Source: Thermoguttaceae bacterium (GTDB lineage Bacteria > Planctomycetota > Planctomycetia > Pirellulales > Thermoguttaceae). From it: a stretch of DNA of 64,000 bases. The position numbers and the translations under genes were made by a program. The notes below the pieces were generated by a model that did no database searches, was not told the DNA's origin, and saw only the letters and a list, made by a program, of their open reading frames with translations. This document shows, piece by piece, positions 34,838 through 44,073 of this stretch (its first letter is position 1; every line of letters begins with the position of its first letter). Location: the NCBI GenBank assembly GCA_017937485.1, contig JAGBDN010000090.1:23197-87196 (forward strand), read 5' to 3'.

Positions 34838-35959
34838 TCATTGCGTATCGGTTTCGCCGCCGTTGACGGAGCCCATCGCGCCCCAGACGCCGTACGGGGA
34901 TTTGCCGCTCGAAACGGCGTTGGCGTAAGCGTCGCCGCAGTCGATCGTTTCGCTGACGAAACGGACGGAACCGTCGAGCATCGCCGCGTTGACGCCGCCG
35001 GAGTGGTTCGATTGCGCCGTCGCGGAACCCCAAGAGTTGTCGGTGCCGTAGGAGCAAACCGGGGAGTTCGGCGCGAGCGTGGTCGTGAAACCGCTGATCA
35101 GGACTTGACCGTCGGCCCAACGTTGGCCGCGCCAAGATTGGGAAATACCGGCTTTCGAAAGTTCCGTGCCGTTTTTGATCGCGAGGCACGGGCCCGGGTT
35201 CGATTTGCCGCCGCTGTACATCGAACCGACGGTAACGATGTTCCCTTTGACTTGATTGCCGGCGCTTCCGAGGCCGCTGACGCATTCGGACCAAGCGACG
35301 GTGTTGCTCGTGCCGTCGGTAACGACCGCCATATTCGGGAACGTTCCGATTTGGAAGACGCCGCGGTGCGCGGTTTTCGCGTTGCCGTTGCTTTCGTCGT
35401 TCGGGTGGCGTTCGTTGTTCCACATCGAGTCGCCGCGGCTCGACATATAGTTCAAGCGACCGGTGTTGTGGCTGTCGGTCGACGGTTGCGTCGCGTTGCC
35501 GTCGGACGGGCAAAGGAACGCGGTAACCACCGTCGCGAGAGCCGGGTAGTTCGTTCGGTGGTCGCCGCCGTGCCACGGGTGTTGCATACGCGGGTTGCGG
35601 GTCGGCTCGGTGTAGGAAACGAGTTCTTGGTAAAGAGCGCCTTGTTCAACGTAAGGGAGGAGGTGAACGGTCGCGTGCCAAGCGCCGCGAGCGGTGTTCG
35701 GGGCCGATTCGTTGGTGTGGTGCGCGTAATTGTCTTTGCCGAGCATCGAACGGGCGGCCGGGAGGGCGTTGTTCGCGTCGTGGTAGTTTTGGACGGCCAA
35801 CCCGAGTTGCTTCAGGTTGTTCGTGCATTGCATACGACGGGCGGCTTCGCGAGCGGCTTGAACCGCCGGAAGAAGCAAACCGATAAGGATACCGATGATC
35901 GCGATAACGACCAACAGCTCGACGAGCGTGAAACCTTGACGATTGTTGCGAGAGGTCAT
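34838..35959 (-). CDS. DUF1559 pilin-like secreted protein 1
   Basis: 373 residues, starting MTSRNNRQ and then the prepilin signature [15 protein letters not shown] (cleavage after G, Glu at +5). The membrane helix continues into the family segment [20 protein letters not shown]. The C-terminal signature [12 protein letters not shown] (H-x9-DG) is present. The family is abundant in planctomycetes, and its members are thought to be processed by a prepilin peptidase and exposed on the surface; the exact role is not known. The ATG at 35959 is preferred over an upstream frame extension. It is the most downstream of four tandem paralogues. Confidence 0.92.
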   Translation of the reverse strand: MTSRNNRQGFTLVELLVVIAIIGILIGLLLPAVQAAREAARRMQCTNNLKQLGLAVQNYHDANNALPAARSMLGKDNYAHHTNESAPNTARGAWHATVHLLPYVEQGALYQELVSYTEPTRNPRMQHPWHGGDHRTNYPALATVVTAFLCPSDGNATQPSTDSHNTGRLNYMSSRGDSMWNNERHPNDESNGNAKTAHRGVFQIGTFPNMAVVTDGTSNTVAWSECVSGLGSAGNQVKGNIVTVGSMYSGGKSNPGPCLAIKNGTELSKAGISQSWRGQRWADGQVLISGFTTTLAPNSPVCSYGTDNSWGSATAQSNHSGGVNAAMLDGSVRFVSETIDCGDAYANAVSSGKSPYGVWGAMGSVNGGETDTQ

Positions 35960-36049
35960 TGAAATTCTCTTGGTTCGATGAAACGAACGATTAAGGAAGG
36001 GCGCGCGAACGGTCGACGAATCGTTAAAAGCAAAAGAATAACGACGACG

Positions 36050-36187
36050 CGACAAGCGTCGAAGGGTCGAAACGGTTCGAGCGCGAAAACAGGTTGAGGA
36101 GCGACGGCGCCCTTTCGAGCGTCGCCGTTCGAACGCGGCGAGCGGTTAAACTCGCCGCGTCGGAGTCGACGTTAAACGCCGAAAATC
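36050..36187. repeat. Duplicated spacer between DUF1559 genes
   Basis: 36050-36187 resembles 37400-37535. Both begin GACAAGCGTCGAA, share GACGGCGCCCTTTCGAGCG and GCGGTTAAACTCGCCGCGTC, and end at the stop codon region. So gene and 3' flank were duplicated together. Confidence 0.8.
36134..36159 (-). terminator. Hairpin after DUF1559 gene 2
   Basis: CGCGGCGAG (36134-36142) pairs with CTCGCCGCG (36151-36159) round an 8-base loop, 27 bp after the stop. No T-run follows, so it may only attenuate. The equivalent hairpin in the other spacer (37490) is imperfect. Confidence 0.5.
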
Positions 36188-37313
36188 ATTGGACGCTGGT
36201 TTCGCCGCCGTTGATGGAGCCCATCGCGCCCCAAACGCCGTACGGGGATTTGCCGCTCGAAACGGTGTTGGAGTAAGCGTCGCCGGCGTCGATCGTTTCG
36301 CTGACGAAGCGGACGGAACCGTCGAGCATCGCCGCGTTGACGCCGCCCGAGTGGTTCGATTGCGGGGTCGCGCAGCCCCAACCGTCGTCGTTGGCGTAGG
36401 AGCAGACCGGGCCGTTCGGCGGGAGAACGGTGGTGAAACCGGACGGAATCACGCGACCGTCGGCCCAACGTTGACCGCGCCAACCGCAAGTCGAAGTACC
36501 GTCGACCAGTTGCACGCCGTTTTTCTTCGCCAAGCAGGCGCCCGCGTTCGATTGACCGTTGTACATCGCGCCGACGCCGTTCGCGACGTTCCCTTTGATC
36601 GCCAGACCGCCTTGGCCGGAGTAGGTAACGCATTCGGACCAAGCGACGGTGTTGCTCGTGCCGTCGGTAACGGCGGACATATTCGGGAACGAAGCGACGT
36701 GGAAGACGCCGCGGTTCGAGGTTTTCGCGGCGGCGGAACTTTCGTCGTTCGGGTGGCGGTTGTTGTTCCAGAGGCTGTCGCCGCGGCTCGTCATGTAGTT
36801 GAGACGACCGGTTTGGTGGCCGTCGGTCGAGAGTTGCGTCGCGTTGCCGTCGGACGGGCAGAGGAACGCGTCGATGACCGCGCACATCGCCGGGCAGGAG
36901 TTTTTGAAGTTCGCGTCGAGACCGTCGCCGCCCCAAGCGTATTGGAGACGCGGGCTCTTGGAAGCGTCGCAGTACGATTTAACGGCTTCGTAAACGGCGT
37001 TTTGTTCGACGTAAGGAAGGAGGTGAACGGCCGCGCCGAACGAACCCGCGGCGCTGGTGCCGGCGTTGGCGCTCCAAAGTTCCGCGGCGCCGACCTTCGA
37101 ACGGGCGGCCGGGAGGGCGTTGTTCGCGTCGTGGTAGTTTTGGACGGCCAACCCGAGTTGCTTCAGGTTGTTCGTGCATTGCATACGACGGGCGGCTTCG
37201 CGTGCGGCTTGAACGGCCGGGAGAAGCAGACCGATCAAAATGCCGATGATCGCGATGACGACCAAAAGTTCGACGAGCGTAAAGCCTTGACGCTTTTTGA
37301 GTTGAGAGGTCAT
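36186..37313 (-). CDS. DUF1559 pilin-like secreted protein 2
   Basis: 375 residues, [20 protein letters not shown] start with prepilin cleavage site, the [20 protein letters not shown] segment, and [12 protein letters not shown] near the C-terminus. The middle differs from its neighbours ([36 protein letters not shown]), which is where paralogues of this family usually diverge. The ATG at 37313 is followed by the conserved start. A 220-bp spacer precedes it; a separate promoter is not evident, so it may be read from gene 3. Confidence 0.92.
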   Translation of the reverse strand: MTSQLKKRQGFTLVELLVVIAIIGILIGLLLPAVQAAREAARRMQCTNNLKQLGLAVQNYHDANNALPAARSKVGAAELWSANAGTSAAGSFGAAVHLLPYVEQNAVYEAVKSYCDASKSPRLQYAWGGDGLDANFKNSCPAMCAVIDAFLCPSDGNATQLSTDGHQTGRLNYMTSRGDSLWNNNRHPNDESSAAAKTSNRGVFHVASFPNMSAVTDGTSNTVAWSECVTYSGQGGLAIKGNVANGVGAMYNGQSNAGACLAKKNGVQLVDGTSTCGWRGQRWADGRVIPSGFTTVLPPNGPVCSYANDDGWGCATPQSNHSGGVNAAMLDGSVRFVSETIDAGDAYSNTVSSGKSPYGVWGAMGSINGGETSVQ

Positions 37314-37533
37314 TTGTTTCTTGTCCTCGTGAAAAGATGGTAAACAATAGGAGCGCGACCGTCGACGAAAACGTTGAGAACGGGACAAAAACGGAGACGC
37401 GACAAGCGTCGAAAAGGTCGGGACGGTTCAAGCGCAAAATAGGAGGAACGACGGCGCCCTTTCGAGCGTCGCCGTTCGGACGCGATCGAGCGGTTAAACT
37501 CGCCGCGTCGGATTTGGCGTTAAACGCCGAAAA

Positions 37534-38634
37534 TCATTGCGTGTCGGTTTCGCCGCCGGACGCGGAGCCCATCGCGCCCCAAACGCCGTACGGGGATTTG
37601 CCGCTGGTAACGGCGTTGGCGTAAGCGTCGCCGCAGTCGATCGTTTCGCTGACAAAGCGGACGGAACCGTCGAGCATCGCCGCGTTGACGCCGCCCGAGT
37701 GGTTCGATTGCGCCGTCGCCGCGCCCCAAGCGGAGTCGGAGCCGTAGGAGCAAACCGGGGAGTTCGGCGGGAGAACGGTGTTGAAACCGCTGATCATAAC
37801 TTGACCGTCGGCCCAACGTTGGCCGCGCCATTGGTTGGCGATGCCGTCTTGGCTGAGTTCGGTGCCGTTTTTCATCGCGAGGCACGGGCCCGGGAAGGAG
37901 TTTCCGTTGTACATCGAGCCGAGGCCGCCGATCATATTCCCTTTGAGTTGACGACCGGCGCCGCCGATCGCGCTAACGCATTCGGACCAAGCGACCGTGT
38001 TCGAGGTGCCGTCGGTAACGGCGGCCATCGACGGGAACGACGGTTGAATGTGGAAAACGCCGCGGTGAGCGGTTTTCGCGCGGGAGTCGCCTTCCGAATT
38101 CGGGTGGCGGTTGTTGTTCCACATCGAGTCGCCGCGGCTCGACATATAGTTGCAGCGGCCCGATTTATGGCCGTCGGTCGACGGTTGCGTCGCGTTGCCG
38201 TCGGACGGGCAAAGGAACGCGGTGATAACGGTCGCGAGCGCCGGATAGTCGACGGTGAAGTCGCCGCTCCACGGGTGGTCGAGGCGCGGGCTGCGATTCG
38301 GTTCGGTGTACGAAACGATTTCGGTGTAAACGGCGTTTTGTTCGACGTACGGGAGAAGGTGGGTTTGAACGCTCCACGGGCCGCCTTGACCGTCGGCTTT
38401 GTACGTGCTGTTGCCGAGACCGGAACGAGCCGCCGGGAGGGCGTTGTTCGCGTCGTGGTAGTTTTGGACGGCCAACCCGAGTTGCTTCAGGTTGTTCGTG
38501 CATTGCATACGACGGGCGGCTTCGCGAGCGGCTTGGACGGCCGGGAGAAGCAAACCGATGAGGATACCGATGATCGCGATAACGACCAAAAGTTCGACGA
38601 GCGTAAAGCCGCCGTTTTTGCGTTGAGAGGTCAT
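37534..38634 (-). CDS. DUF1559 pilin-like secreted protein 3
   Basis: 366 residues, [20 protein letters not shown] start, then the same conserved blocks ([50 protein letters not shown]) and [12 protein letters not shown]. It is very similar to protein 4 in the central part ([17 protein letters not shown]). The ATG at 38634 follows a CCAATTTTGGAG-like leader. A strong promoter lies about 200 bp upstream, so this gene probably leads a transcript that includes genes 2, 1 and the lipoprotein. Confidence 0.92.
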   Translation of the reverse strand: MTSQRKNGGFTLVELLVVIAIIGILIGLLLPAVQAAREAARRMQCTNNLKQLGLAVQNYHDANNALPAARSGLGNSTYKADGQGGPWSVQTHLLPYVEQNAVYTEIVSYTEPNRSPRLDHPWSGDFTVDYPALATVITAFLCPSDGNATQPSTDGHKSGRCNYMSSRGDSMWNNNRHPNSEGDSRAKTAHRGVFHIQPSFPSMAAVTDGTSNTVAWSECVSAIGGAGRQLKGNMIGGLGSMYNGNSFPGPCLAMKNGTELSQDGIANQWRGQRWADGQVMISGFNTVLPPNSPVCSYGSDSAWGAATAQSNHSGGVNAAMLDGSVRFVSETIDCGDAYANAVTSGKSPYGVWGAMGSASGGETDTQ

Positions 38635-38821
38635 TGGAAACTCCAATTTTGACGCAAAGGGTTAACGTTTAACGAGATTGACGTTAACGTCCGTTGGCGC
38701 GACGGGGACTCTCGCGACCGATTCGCTTGTAATTTCAATTAAAAATGACGGCGTTCGACGAAACGAACGCGGAAAGCGAACGGAGACGCAGGGAGGCGAG
38801 CGAGCAAAAGACGTTTGGAAA

Positions 38822-38849
38822 AATATAACCTGAAACTCGGTTTTGTCAA
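38822..38849 (-). promoter_or_regulatory. Promoter of DUF1559 gene 3
   Basis: On the minus strand a consensus TTGACA (38849-38844) and TATATT (38827-38822) are 16 bp apart. This is the closest to consensus of the promoters seen in the window. Confidence 0.75.
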
Positions 38850-38915
38850 GGAGCGTTTTCGACGTTTTTTCCTGATTTGCCAAAAAGACGCGAAATTACG
38901 TTAAGAGAGTTTGGA

Positions 38916-38938
38916 TTTTAGCGATTTTAACGGTTTTT
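38916..38938. repeat. Phased T-tracts upstream of DUF1559 gene 3
   Basis: T-runs start at 38916, 38925 and 38934 in the string GGATTTTAGCGATTTTAACG, about 70-90 bp upstream of the promoter. Phased tracts can bend DNA. Confidence 0.65.
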
Positions 38939-39055
38939 GACGACGCGGCGTCGACTAAATGAACGGCGACGTTTTGTCGTTGAACGCGCGTTTTTGCCCG
39001 GCGAAAAGCAAGTTTTGCGACGCGGCGTCGGCGGGCGAACGGAGAAAAAACGCGC

Positions 39056-39096
39056 AAAAAAAAGACGGCGGCCCGTCGGAACGAGTCGCCGTCTTT
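39056..39096 (-). terminator. Terminator of DUF1559 gene 4
   Basis: AAAGACGGCG (39061-39070) pairs with CGCCGTCTTT (39087-39096). On the minus strand eight T residues follow. A strong intrinsic terminator 43 bp after the stop. Confidence 0.9.
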
Positions 39097-39138
39097 AACG
39101 GTCGCGGCGGTTGGACAAACCGCGAAGTTTAAGAGAAA

Positions 39139-40248
39139 TTACATCGAGACGGTTTCGCCGCCGGCTTTGGAACCCATCGCGCCCCAAACGCCGTACGGGG
39201 ATTTGCCGGACGAAACGGCGTTGGCGTAAGCGTCGCCGCAGTCGATCGTTTCGCTGACGAAGCGGACGGAACCGTCGAGCATCGCCGCGTTGACGCCGCC
39301 GCTGTGATTCGATTGAGCGGTCGCCGCGCCCCAAACGTTGTCGCCGGAGTAGGAGCAAACCGGGGAGTTCGGCGGAAGGACGGTGTTGAAACCGCTGATC
39401 ATGACCTGACCGTCGGCCCAGCGTTGGCCGCGCCATTGGGTGGAGATCCCGTCTTGGCTAAGCTCGGTTCCGTTTTTCATCGCGAGACACGGGCCCGGGA
39501 AGGAGTTGCCGTTATACATCGCGCCGAGGCCGCCGATCATGTTCCCTTTGATTTGGCGACCGGCGCTTCCGATCGCGCTGACGCATTCGGACCAAGCGAC
39601 GGTGTTGCTCGTGCCGTCGGTAACGGCGGCCATATTCGGGAATTCGCCGACGTGGAAGACGCCGCGGTGCGCGGTTTTCGCGGCGGCGGAGCCTTCGTCG
39701 TCCGGGTGGCGGTTGTTGTTCCACATCGAGTCGCCGCGGCTCGACATATAGTTGCAACGACCCGATTTATGACCGTCGGTCGACGGTTGCGTCGCGTTGC
39801 CGTCGGACGGGCAGAGGAACGCGGTAACGACGGTGGCGAGCGCCGGGAAGTCGACGGTGAAGTCGCCGCTCCAAGGGTGTTGGAGTTGCGGCGAACGGGT
39901 CGGTTCCGTGTAGGAGACGATTTCGGTGTAAACGGCGTTTTGTTCGACGTAGGGCAACATATGGACGATCGCGCCGAAGCCGCCGCCGGCCGATTTCGAA
40001 CCGTTGTGGATGTAGCCGCATTTGCCGAGCATCGAACGGGCGGCCGGGAGGGCGTTGTTCGCGTCGTGGTAGTTTTGGACGGCCAAGCCGAGTTGTTTCA
40101 GGTTGTTCGTGCATTGCATGCGTCGGGCGGCTTCGCGTGCGGCCTGGACCGCCGGAAGAAGCAGACCGATCAAAATGCCGATGATCGCGATGACGACCAA
40201 CAGCTCGACGAGGGTGAAACCTTGGTTAGGTTTGCGTTGAGAGGTCAT
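39139..40248 (-). CDS. DUF1559 pilin-like secreted protein 4
   Basis: 369 residues, [20 protein letters not shown] start with prepilin site, conserved [20 protein letters not shown] and [12 protein letters not shown]. It is transcribed alone: own promoter at 40457, own strong terminator at 39056. AAAGGAAAACCCT precedes the ATG. The unique segment ([20 protein letters not shown]) lies after NALPAAR. Codons are of the C-ending, highly expressed type. Confidence 0.93.
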   Translation of the reverse strand: MTSQRKPNQGFTLVELLVVIAIIGILIGLLLPAVQAAREAARRMQCTNNLKQLGLAVQNYHDANNALPAARSMLGKCGYIHNGSKSAGGGFGAIVHMLPYVEQNAVYTEIVSYTEPTRSPQLQHPWSGDFTVDFPALATVVTAFLCPSDGNATQPSTDGHKSGRCNYMSSRGDSMWNNNRHPDDEGSAAAKTAHRGVFHVGEFPNMAAVTDGTSNTVAWSECVSAIGSAGRQIKGNMIGGLGAMYNGNSFPGPCLAMKNGTELSQDGISTQWRGQRWADGQVMISGFNTVLPPNSPVCSYSGDNVWGAATAQSNHSGGVNAAMLDGSVRFVSETIDCGDAYANAVSSGKSPYGVWGAMGSKAGGETVSM

Positions 40249-40316
40249 AGGGTTTTCCTTTAAATAACGTGAAAATATAATATAAAGCGGGATCGCGATA
40301 AAAAGGCGCGAACCCT

Positions 40317-40349
40317 AAAAACGTGAAAACGTAGAAAAAACTCGTAAAA
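40317..40349. repeat. Phased A-tracts in the DUF1559 gene 4 leader
   Basis: A-runs start at 40317, 40326, 40335 and 40346, between the promoter and the start codon of gene 4. Confidence 0.65.
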
Positions 40350-40456
40350 TATCGGGCGCGACAAGGGGGGAACGGGCCGAGAGCCGCGCAAAAATCAAAG
40401 ATTCGACGGCTCGACGGGGCGGGTCGCGGCGCTTCGCTCTTTTCCGTTCCTTCATA

Positions 40457-40485
40457 AGTATAACGCGCGCTTTCCTTTTCGTCAA
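40457..40485 (-). promoter_or_regulatory. Promoter of DUF1559 gene 4
   Basis: On the minus strand TTGACG (40485-40480) and TATACT (40462-40457) are 17 bp apart. The leader is about 200 bp. Confidence 0.7.
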
Positions 40486-40876
40486 GCGTTTTCGCAAAAA
40501 AGCGGCGAGAGAAACGAAAGGCGCTTCGGCGGTTTTAAGACGTTGGTAACGCGATGTTTTGTAGTGATTTGTAAAGAGGACGGAAAAAAGAAGTTAACGC
40601 GAACTAAAACGTTTCGGACGGAGGAAGCGACGCGGAGGAATCGAACAAATTTGGAAATTTGACGACGCTCCCGGCGGCGCGAAACGGAATATAAATATTT
40701 TTTTATTTTTAAAACGGGGGAACGAATACAACGGTCGCGACGATTAAAACGGTCGTCGCGGTTGCGTGAAGTTGGGAAAACGAGCGAAAATGGGACGAGG
40801 GTAGGGCGGCGCGAAATTTTTTCGACAAAAAAAGGCGATTATCGGGAAAAAAACGAAAAAAATTCGCGTCGCGCTC

Positions 40877-40905
40877 TTGATAAGGGCGGCGGTCGCTGGT
40901 ATAAC
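40877..40905 (+). promoter_or_regulatory. Promoter of the first Gfo/Idh gene
   Basis: TTGATA at 40877-40882 and TATAAC at 40900-40905 with 17 bp between, about 115 bp before the ATG. Confidence 0.65.
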
Positions 40906-41019
40906 GGTAATCGGCGAGTCCCGGTTTCTGTGGCGAAACGGCGACTTTGACGATTTTAGCGGTTTTGTCGAAAAAACGAATGAAACCGTTTCACCCTTAA
41001 ACAACGCGGAACGACGACG

Positions 41020-42333
41020 ATGGCCTCGAAACTTACTCGCAACGTGATTTTGAATTCTCGAACGATCGCCGGAACGGTCTTCACCGGCTTGACGTGGGGC
41101 GCCGTGCACGCGGCGGAGCGCAACGAGCTGAAAATCGGCCTCGTCGGGTGCGGCGGGCGCGGTCGCGGAGCGATCGTCAACGCGCTGAACGCCGACCCGA
41201 ACACGAAGGTCGTCGCGCTGGCCGACGCGTTCGAAGCGAACGCCAAAGCCGCCGCCGAAGGGCTCCAAACGCAATTCGAAGACCGCGTCGACCTGAAAGA
41301 CGGAATCTTTTGGGGCCTCGACGCTTATAAAGAAGTCGTCGACCGCGTCGACGTCGTGTTGCTCTGCGAAGTCGCGGCGTTCCGTCCGCGCTCGATGCGT
41401 TACGCCGTCGAGCAAGGGAAGCACGTCTTCGCCGAAAAGCCGAACGCGATCGACGCGCCCGGCGTCCGTTCGGTCGTCGAGTCGGCGCAAATCGCCAAAG
41501 AAAAGGGCCTCACCCTCGTTTCCGGGCTCTGCTGGCGTTACGACCTCAACGTCCAAGATATGATGAAGCGCATCCTCGACGGCGCCATCGGCGAAATCAC
41601 CTCGGCGCGCTTGAACTACCTCGCCGGGAAACTTTGGACGCGTCCGCGCCAAGAGGGGGACACGGAGTTGATGTACCAAGTTCGCAACTGGTACAACTTC
41701 GCGGGGTGCTCCGGCGACTTCATGCTCAGCCAACACGTCCACACGCTCGACAAGGGCCTCTGGGCGATGCGCGACGTTCCGCCGGCTTCCTGCTTCGCGC
41801 TCGGCGGTCGCATGCAACGCGTCGAACAACCGGAATACGGCGACATTTACGACGCCGCCGCGATGGTCTTCGAGTACCCGAACGGAACGACGCTCAACAC
41901 CTTCTGCCGTCAACAAGACAATTGCTGGAGCGAAAACGAAGCGTACTTCACCGGAACGAAGGGGCACGCCGCCGTTTTGCGCAACGCTCGCATTACCGAC
42001 CTCGACGGCAAGGTGATTTATCAACAGGAAAAGGTCGAGTCCGATATGTACGAACTCGAACACCGCGAACTCTTTAAGTCGGTGCGCGGCGAGATCGACA
42101 CGATCAACAACGGCGACTATATGGCCAAAGCGACCGCGATGGGGATTATGGCCCGAACCGCCTGCTACACCGGGAAGCGCGTCAAGTGGGACGAAGTTTG
42201 GAATAGCGACGAAACGTTCGGCCCGAGCGAATATACTTGGGACGGAACGCCGCGCAACACGCCGGACGCGAACGGTCGCTACAAGGTCGCGGTTCCGGGC
42301 GCCGGGCTGGTTTACCACTCGGTCAAACGCTAA
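41020..42333 (+). CDS. Gfo/Idh/MocA-family oxidoreductase, leader degenerate
   Basis: 437 residues, about 70 percent like its neighbour by eye. NAD(P)-binding Rossmann motif GLVGCGGRGRGAIVNAL lies at about residues 40-56, and the conserved EKP motif is in KHVFAEKPNAID. Members oxidise or reduce sugars and related compounds. The leader reads MASKLTRNVILNSRTIAGTV where the paralogue has a true twin-arginine signal (SRRNFLK), so only one Arg is left (TRN) and Tat export is doubtful. WRYDLNVQDMMKRIL and GDIYDAAAMVFEYPNGTT are shared blocks. It is likely the product of a tandem duplication and may be specialised or decaying. Confidence 0.92.
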   Translation: MASKLTRNVILNSRTIAGTVFTGLTWGAVHAAERNELKIGLVGCGGRGRGAIVNALNADPNTKVVALADAFEANAKAAAEGLQTQFEDRVDLKDGIFWGLDAYKEVVDRVDVVLLCEVAAFRPRSMRYAVEQGKHVFAEKPNAIDAPGVRSVVESAQIAKEKGLTLVSGLCWRYDLNVQDMMKRILDGAIGEITSARLNYLAGKLWTRPRQEGDTELMYQVRNWYNFAGCSGDFMLSQHVHTLDKGLWAMRDVPPASCFALGGRMQRVEQPEYGDIYDAAAMVFEYPNGTTLNTFCRQQDNCWSENEAYFTGTKGHAAVLRNARITDLDGKVIYQQEKVESDMYELEHRELFKSVRGEIDTINNGDYMAKATAMGIMARTACYTGKRVKWDEVWNSDETFGPSEYTWDGTPRNTPDANGRYKVAVPGAGLVYHSVKR

Positions 42334-42523
42334 CGAAACCGAAGTTTAGGAAACAAGCGAACGCTTTGCGTCGAACGGCGTTGGAGCCGACGGGGCGGGG
42401 CGTTTCGCCGAATTTAACTTTTTAACGATATTTTGGCGGGCTCGGCGTTAACGAAGTCGAGCGTCGCCGATTTTTGCGCGTCGCAAGGCGCCGTTTTATC
42501 CGAAATATATTAAGGAGAATGAG

Positions 42524-43834
42524 ATGAGCAATGTTTCTCGACGCAACTTCCTGAAAACGAGCGCCCTCGGCGGCGCGGTCTTGGCGGCCGGTCTTCCGAA
42601 AGTTCACGCGGCGGAAACCGACGGCGTTTTGAAGGTCGCTTTGGTCGGTTGCGGCGGTCGCGGTCGCGGCGCGGCGGTCAACACCCTCAACGCCGACCCG
42701 AACGTTAAAATCGTCGCGATCGCCGACGCGTTCGAAGCGAACGCCAAAGGCGCCGCCGAAGGTCTCCAAGCGCAATTCGAAGACCGCGTCGACCTGAAAG
42801 ACGGCGTCTTCTGGGGCCTCGACGCTTACAAACAAGCGATCGACAAAGCCGACGTCGCGCTTCTCTGCGAAACCCCGGCCTTCCGCGCTCGTTCGCTCCG
42901 TTACGCCGTTGACAACGACAAACACGTTTTCGCCGAAAAACCGGTCGCGACCGACGCCCCGGGCATTCGCTCCGTCCTCGAATCGACCGAAATCGCGAAG
43001 AAAAAGGGCCTCACCCTCGTTTCCGGTCTCTGCTGGCGTTACGACCTCAACGTCAAAGATATGATGGAACGCATCCTCGACGGCGCCATCGGCGACGTTA
43101 CCTCCGGTCGCTTGACCTACCTGACGTCGCAACTCTGGAAGCGCCCGCGTCAAGAAGGCGACACCGAAATGATGTACCAAGTCCGCAACTGGTACAACTA
43201 CGCTTGGCTCTCCGGCGACTTCAACGTCGAACAACACGTCCACACGCTCGACAAAGCGCTTTGGGCGATGAACGACGCCGCGCCGGTCTCTTGCTACGGT
43301 CTCGGCGCTCGTATGCAACGCGTCGAACAACCGGCCAACGGCGACATTTACGACTCGATGGCCGCGGTCTTCGAATACGGCAACGGTACGACGTTCTACT
43401 CTCTCTGCCGTCAACAAAACGGTTGCTGGGGCGAAAACAACGCGCACTTCGCCGGGACGAAGGGCTTCGCGACCGTCCTCGGCGGCGCTCGCATCACCGA
43501 CCTCGACGGCAAGGTTATTTACCAACAAAAGAAAGTCGCGTCCGATATGTACACGCTCGAACATATCGAAATGTACAAATCGATTCGCGGCAAGATCGAC
43601 ACGATCAACAACGGCGAATATATGGCCAAGTCGACGATGATGGGGATCATGGCCCGCGAAGCGTGCTACACCGGCGCCAAGATCACCTGGGAAGACGCGA
43701 TGAAGAGCGAAAAATCTTACGCGCCGTCGTCTTACGATTGGGACGGGACCCCGTGGAACGTTCAAGACGAACAAGGCCGTTACAAGATTCAAGTCCCGGG
43801 TATCGGCCAAGTTTACCACACCGTTACCCGCTAG
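42524..43834 (+). CDS. Gfo/Idh/MocA-family oxidoreductase, Tat-exported
   Basis: 436 residues. The twin-arginine signal is intact (SRRNFLKTSALGGAVLAAGL, cleavage near VHA-AE), so it is exported folded with its nucleotide. Rossmann motif ALVGCGGRGRGAAVNTL and EKP (HVFAEKPVATD) are present. The substrate is probably a sugar or sugar acid; planctomycetes have many of these paralogues. AAGGAG precedes the ATG by seven bases. Codon use (C-ending, GAA, CGT/CGC) suggests high expression, clearly stronger than in the upstream copy. The 190-bp gap to the upstream gene has no terminator, so they may share a transcript. Confidence 0.94.
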   Translation: MSNVSRRNFLKTSALGGAVLAAGLPKVHAAETDGVLKVALVGCGGRGRGAAVNTLNADPNVKIVAIADAFEANAKGAAEGLQAQFEDRVDLKDGVFWGLDAYKQAIDKADVALLCETPAFRARSLRYAVDNDKHVFAEKPVATDAPGIRSVLESTEIAKKKGLTLVSGLCWRYDLNVKDMMERILDGAIGDVTSGRLTYLTSQLWKRPRQEGDTEMMYQVRNWYNYAWLSGDFNVEQHVHTLDKALWAMNDAAPVSCYGLGARMQRVEQPANGDIYDSMAAVFEYGNGTTFYSLCRQQNGCWGENNAHFAGTKGFATVLGGARITDLDGKVIYQQKKVASDMYTLEHIEMYKSIRGKIDTINNGEYMAKSTMMGIMAREACYTGAKITWEDAMKSEKSYAPSSYDWDGTPWNVQDEQGRYKIQVPGIGQVYHTVTR

Positions 43835-44073
43835 TCGCGCTTAGGCGAGAGGCGGAAAAGAGCGTTCCGAAAGTTCGCGAACGAAACGGTTTAGCGTTTT
43901 GACGTTAAGCGTTCGTTCGCGACGTCGGAGGCGTTTTGCCGCTTCGCGACGTTGAGCGACGCCGCGTCGGCGCTCGGAAACGGGCGTCGGCGCGCTTTGT
44001 TCCATTAAGTTTACGACGATTTTTTAACGAGAAAGGTTGGGCGGCGTTCGACGGAACGCTTGCGACGACAACG

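Larger units (their letters stand above)
38635..39138. other. 504-bp spacer between DUF1559 genes 3 and 4
   Basis: It holds the promoter of gene 3 (38822), phased T-tracts (38916) and the terminator of gene 4 (39061). No gene. Confidence 0.75.
40249..41019. other. 771-bp divergent regulatory region
   Basis: It lies between DUF1559 gene 4 and the first Gfo/Idh gene. Outward promoters are at 40457 (minus) and 40877 (plus), with phased A-tracts at 40317. The middle (40500-40860) is A/T-rich with no coding frame that looks real. Nothing else is recognised. Confidence 0.6.

Noticed and set aside
18006..40349. CRISPR array suggested by short repeated strings
   Set aside because: The repeats are only 9-10 bp, degenerate and without spacers of constant length, and no cas genes are present.
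40744..43819. Two long minus-strand frames opposite the Gfo/Idh genes
   Set aside because: Both genes on the plus strand show clear Rossmann and EKP motifs. The two antisense frames resemble each other only because the paralogues do.
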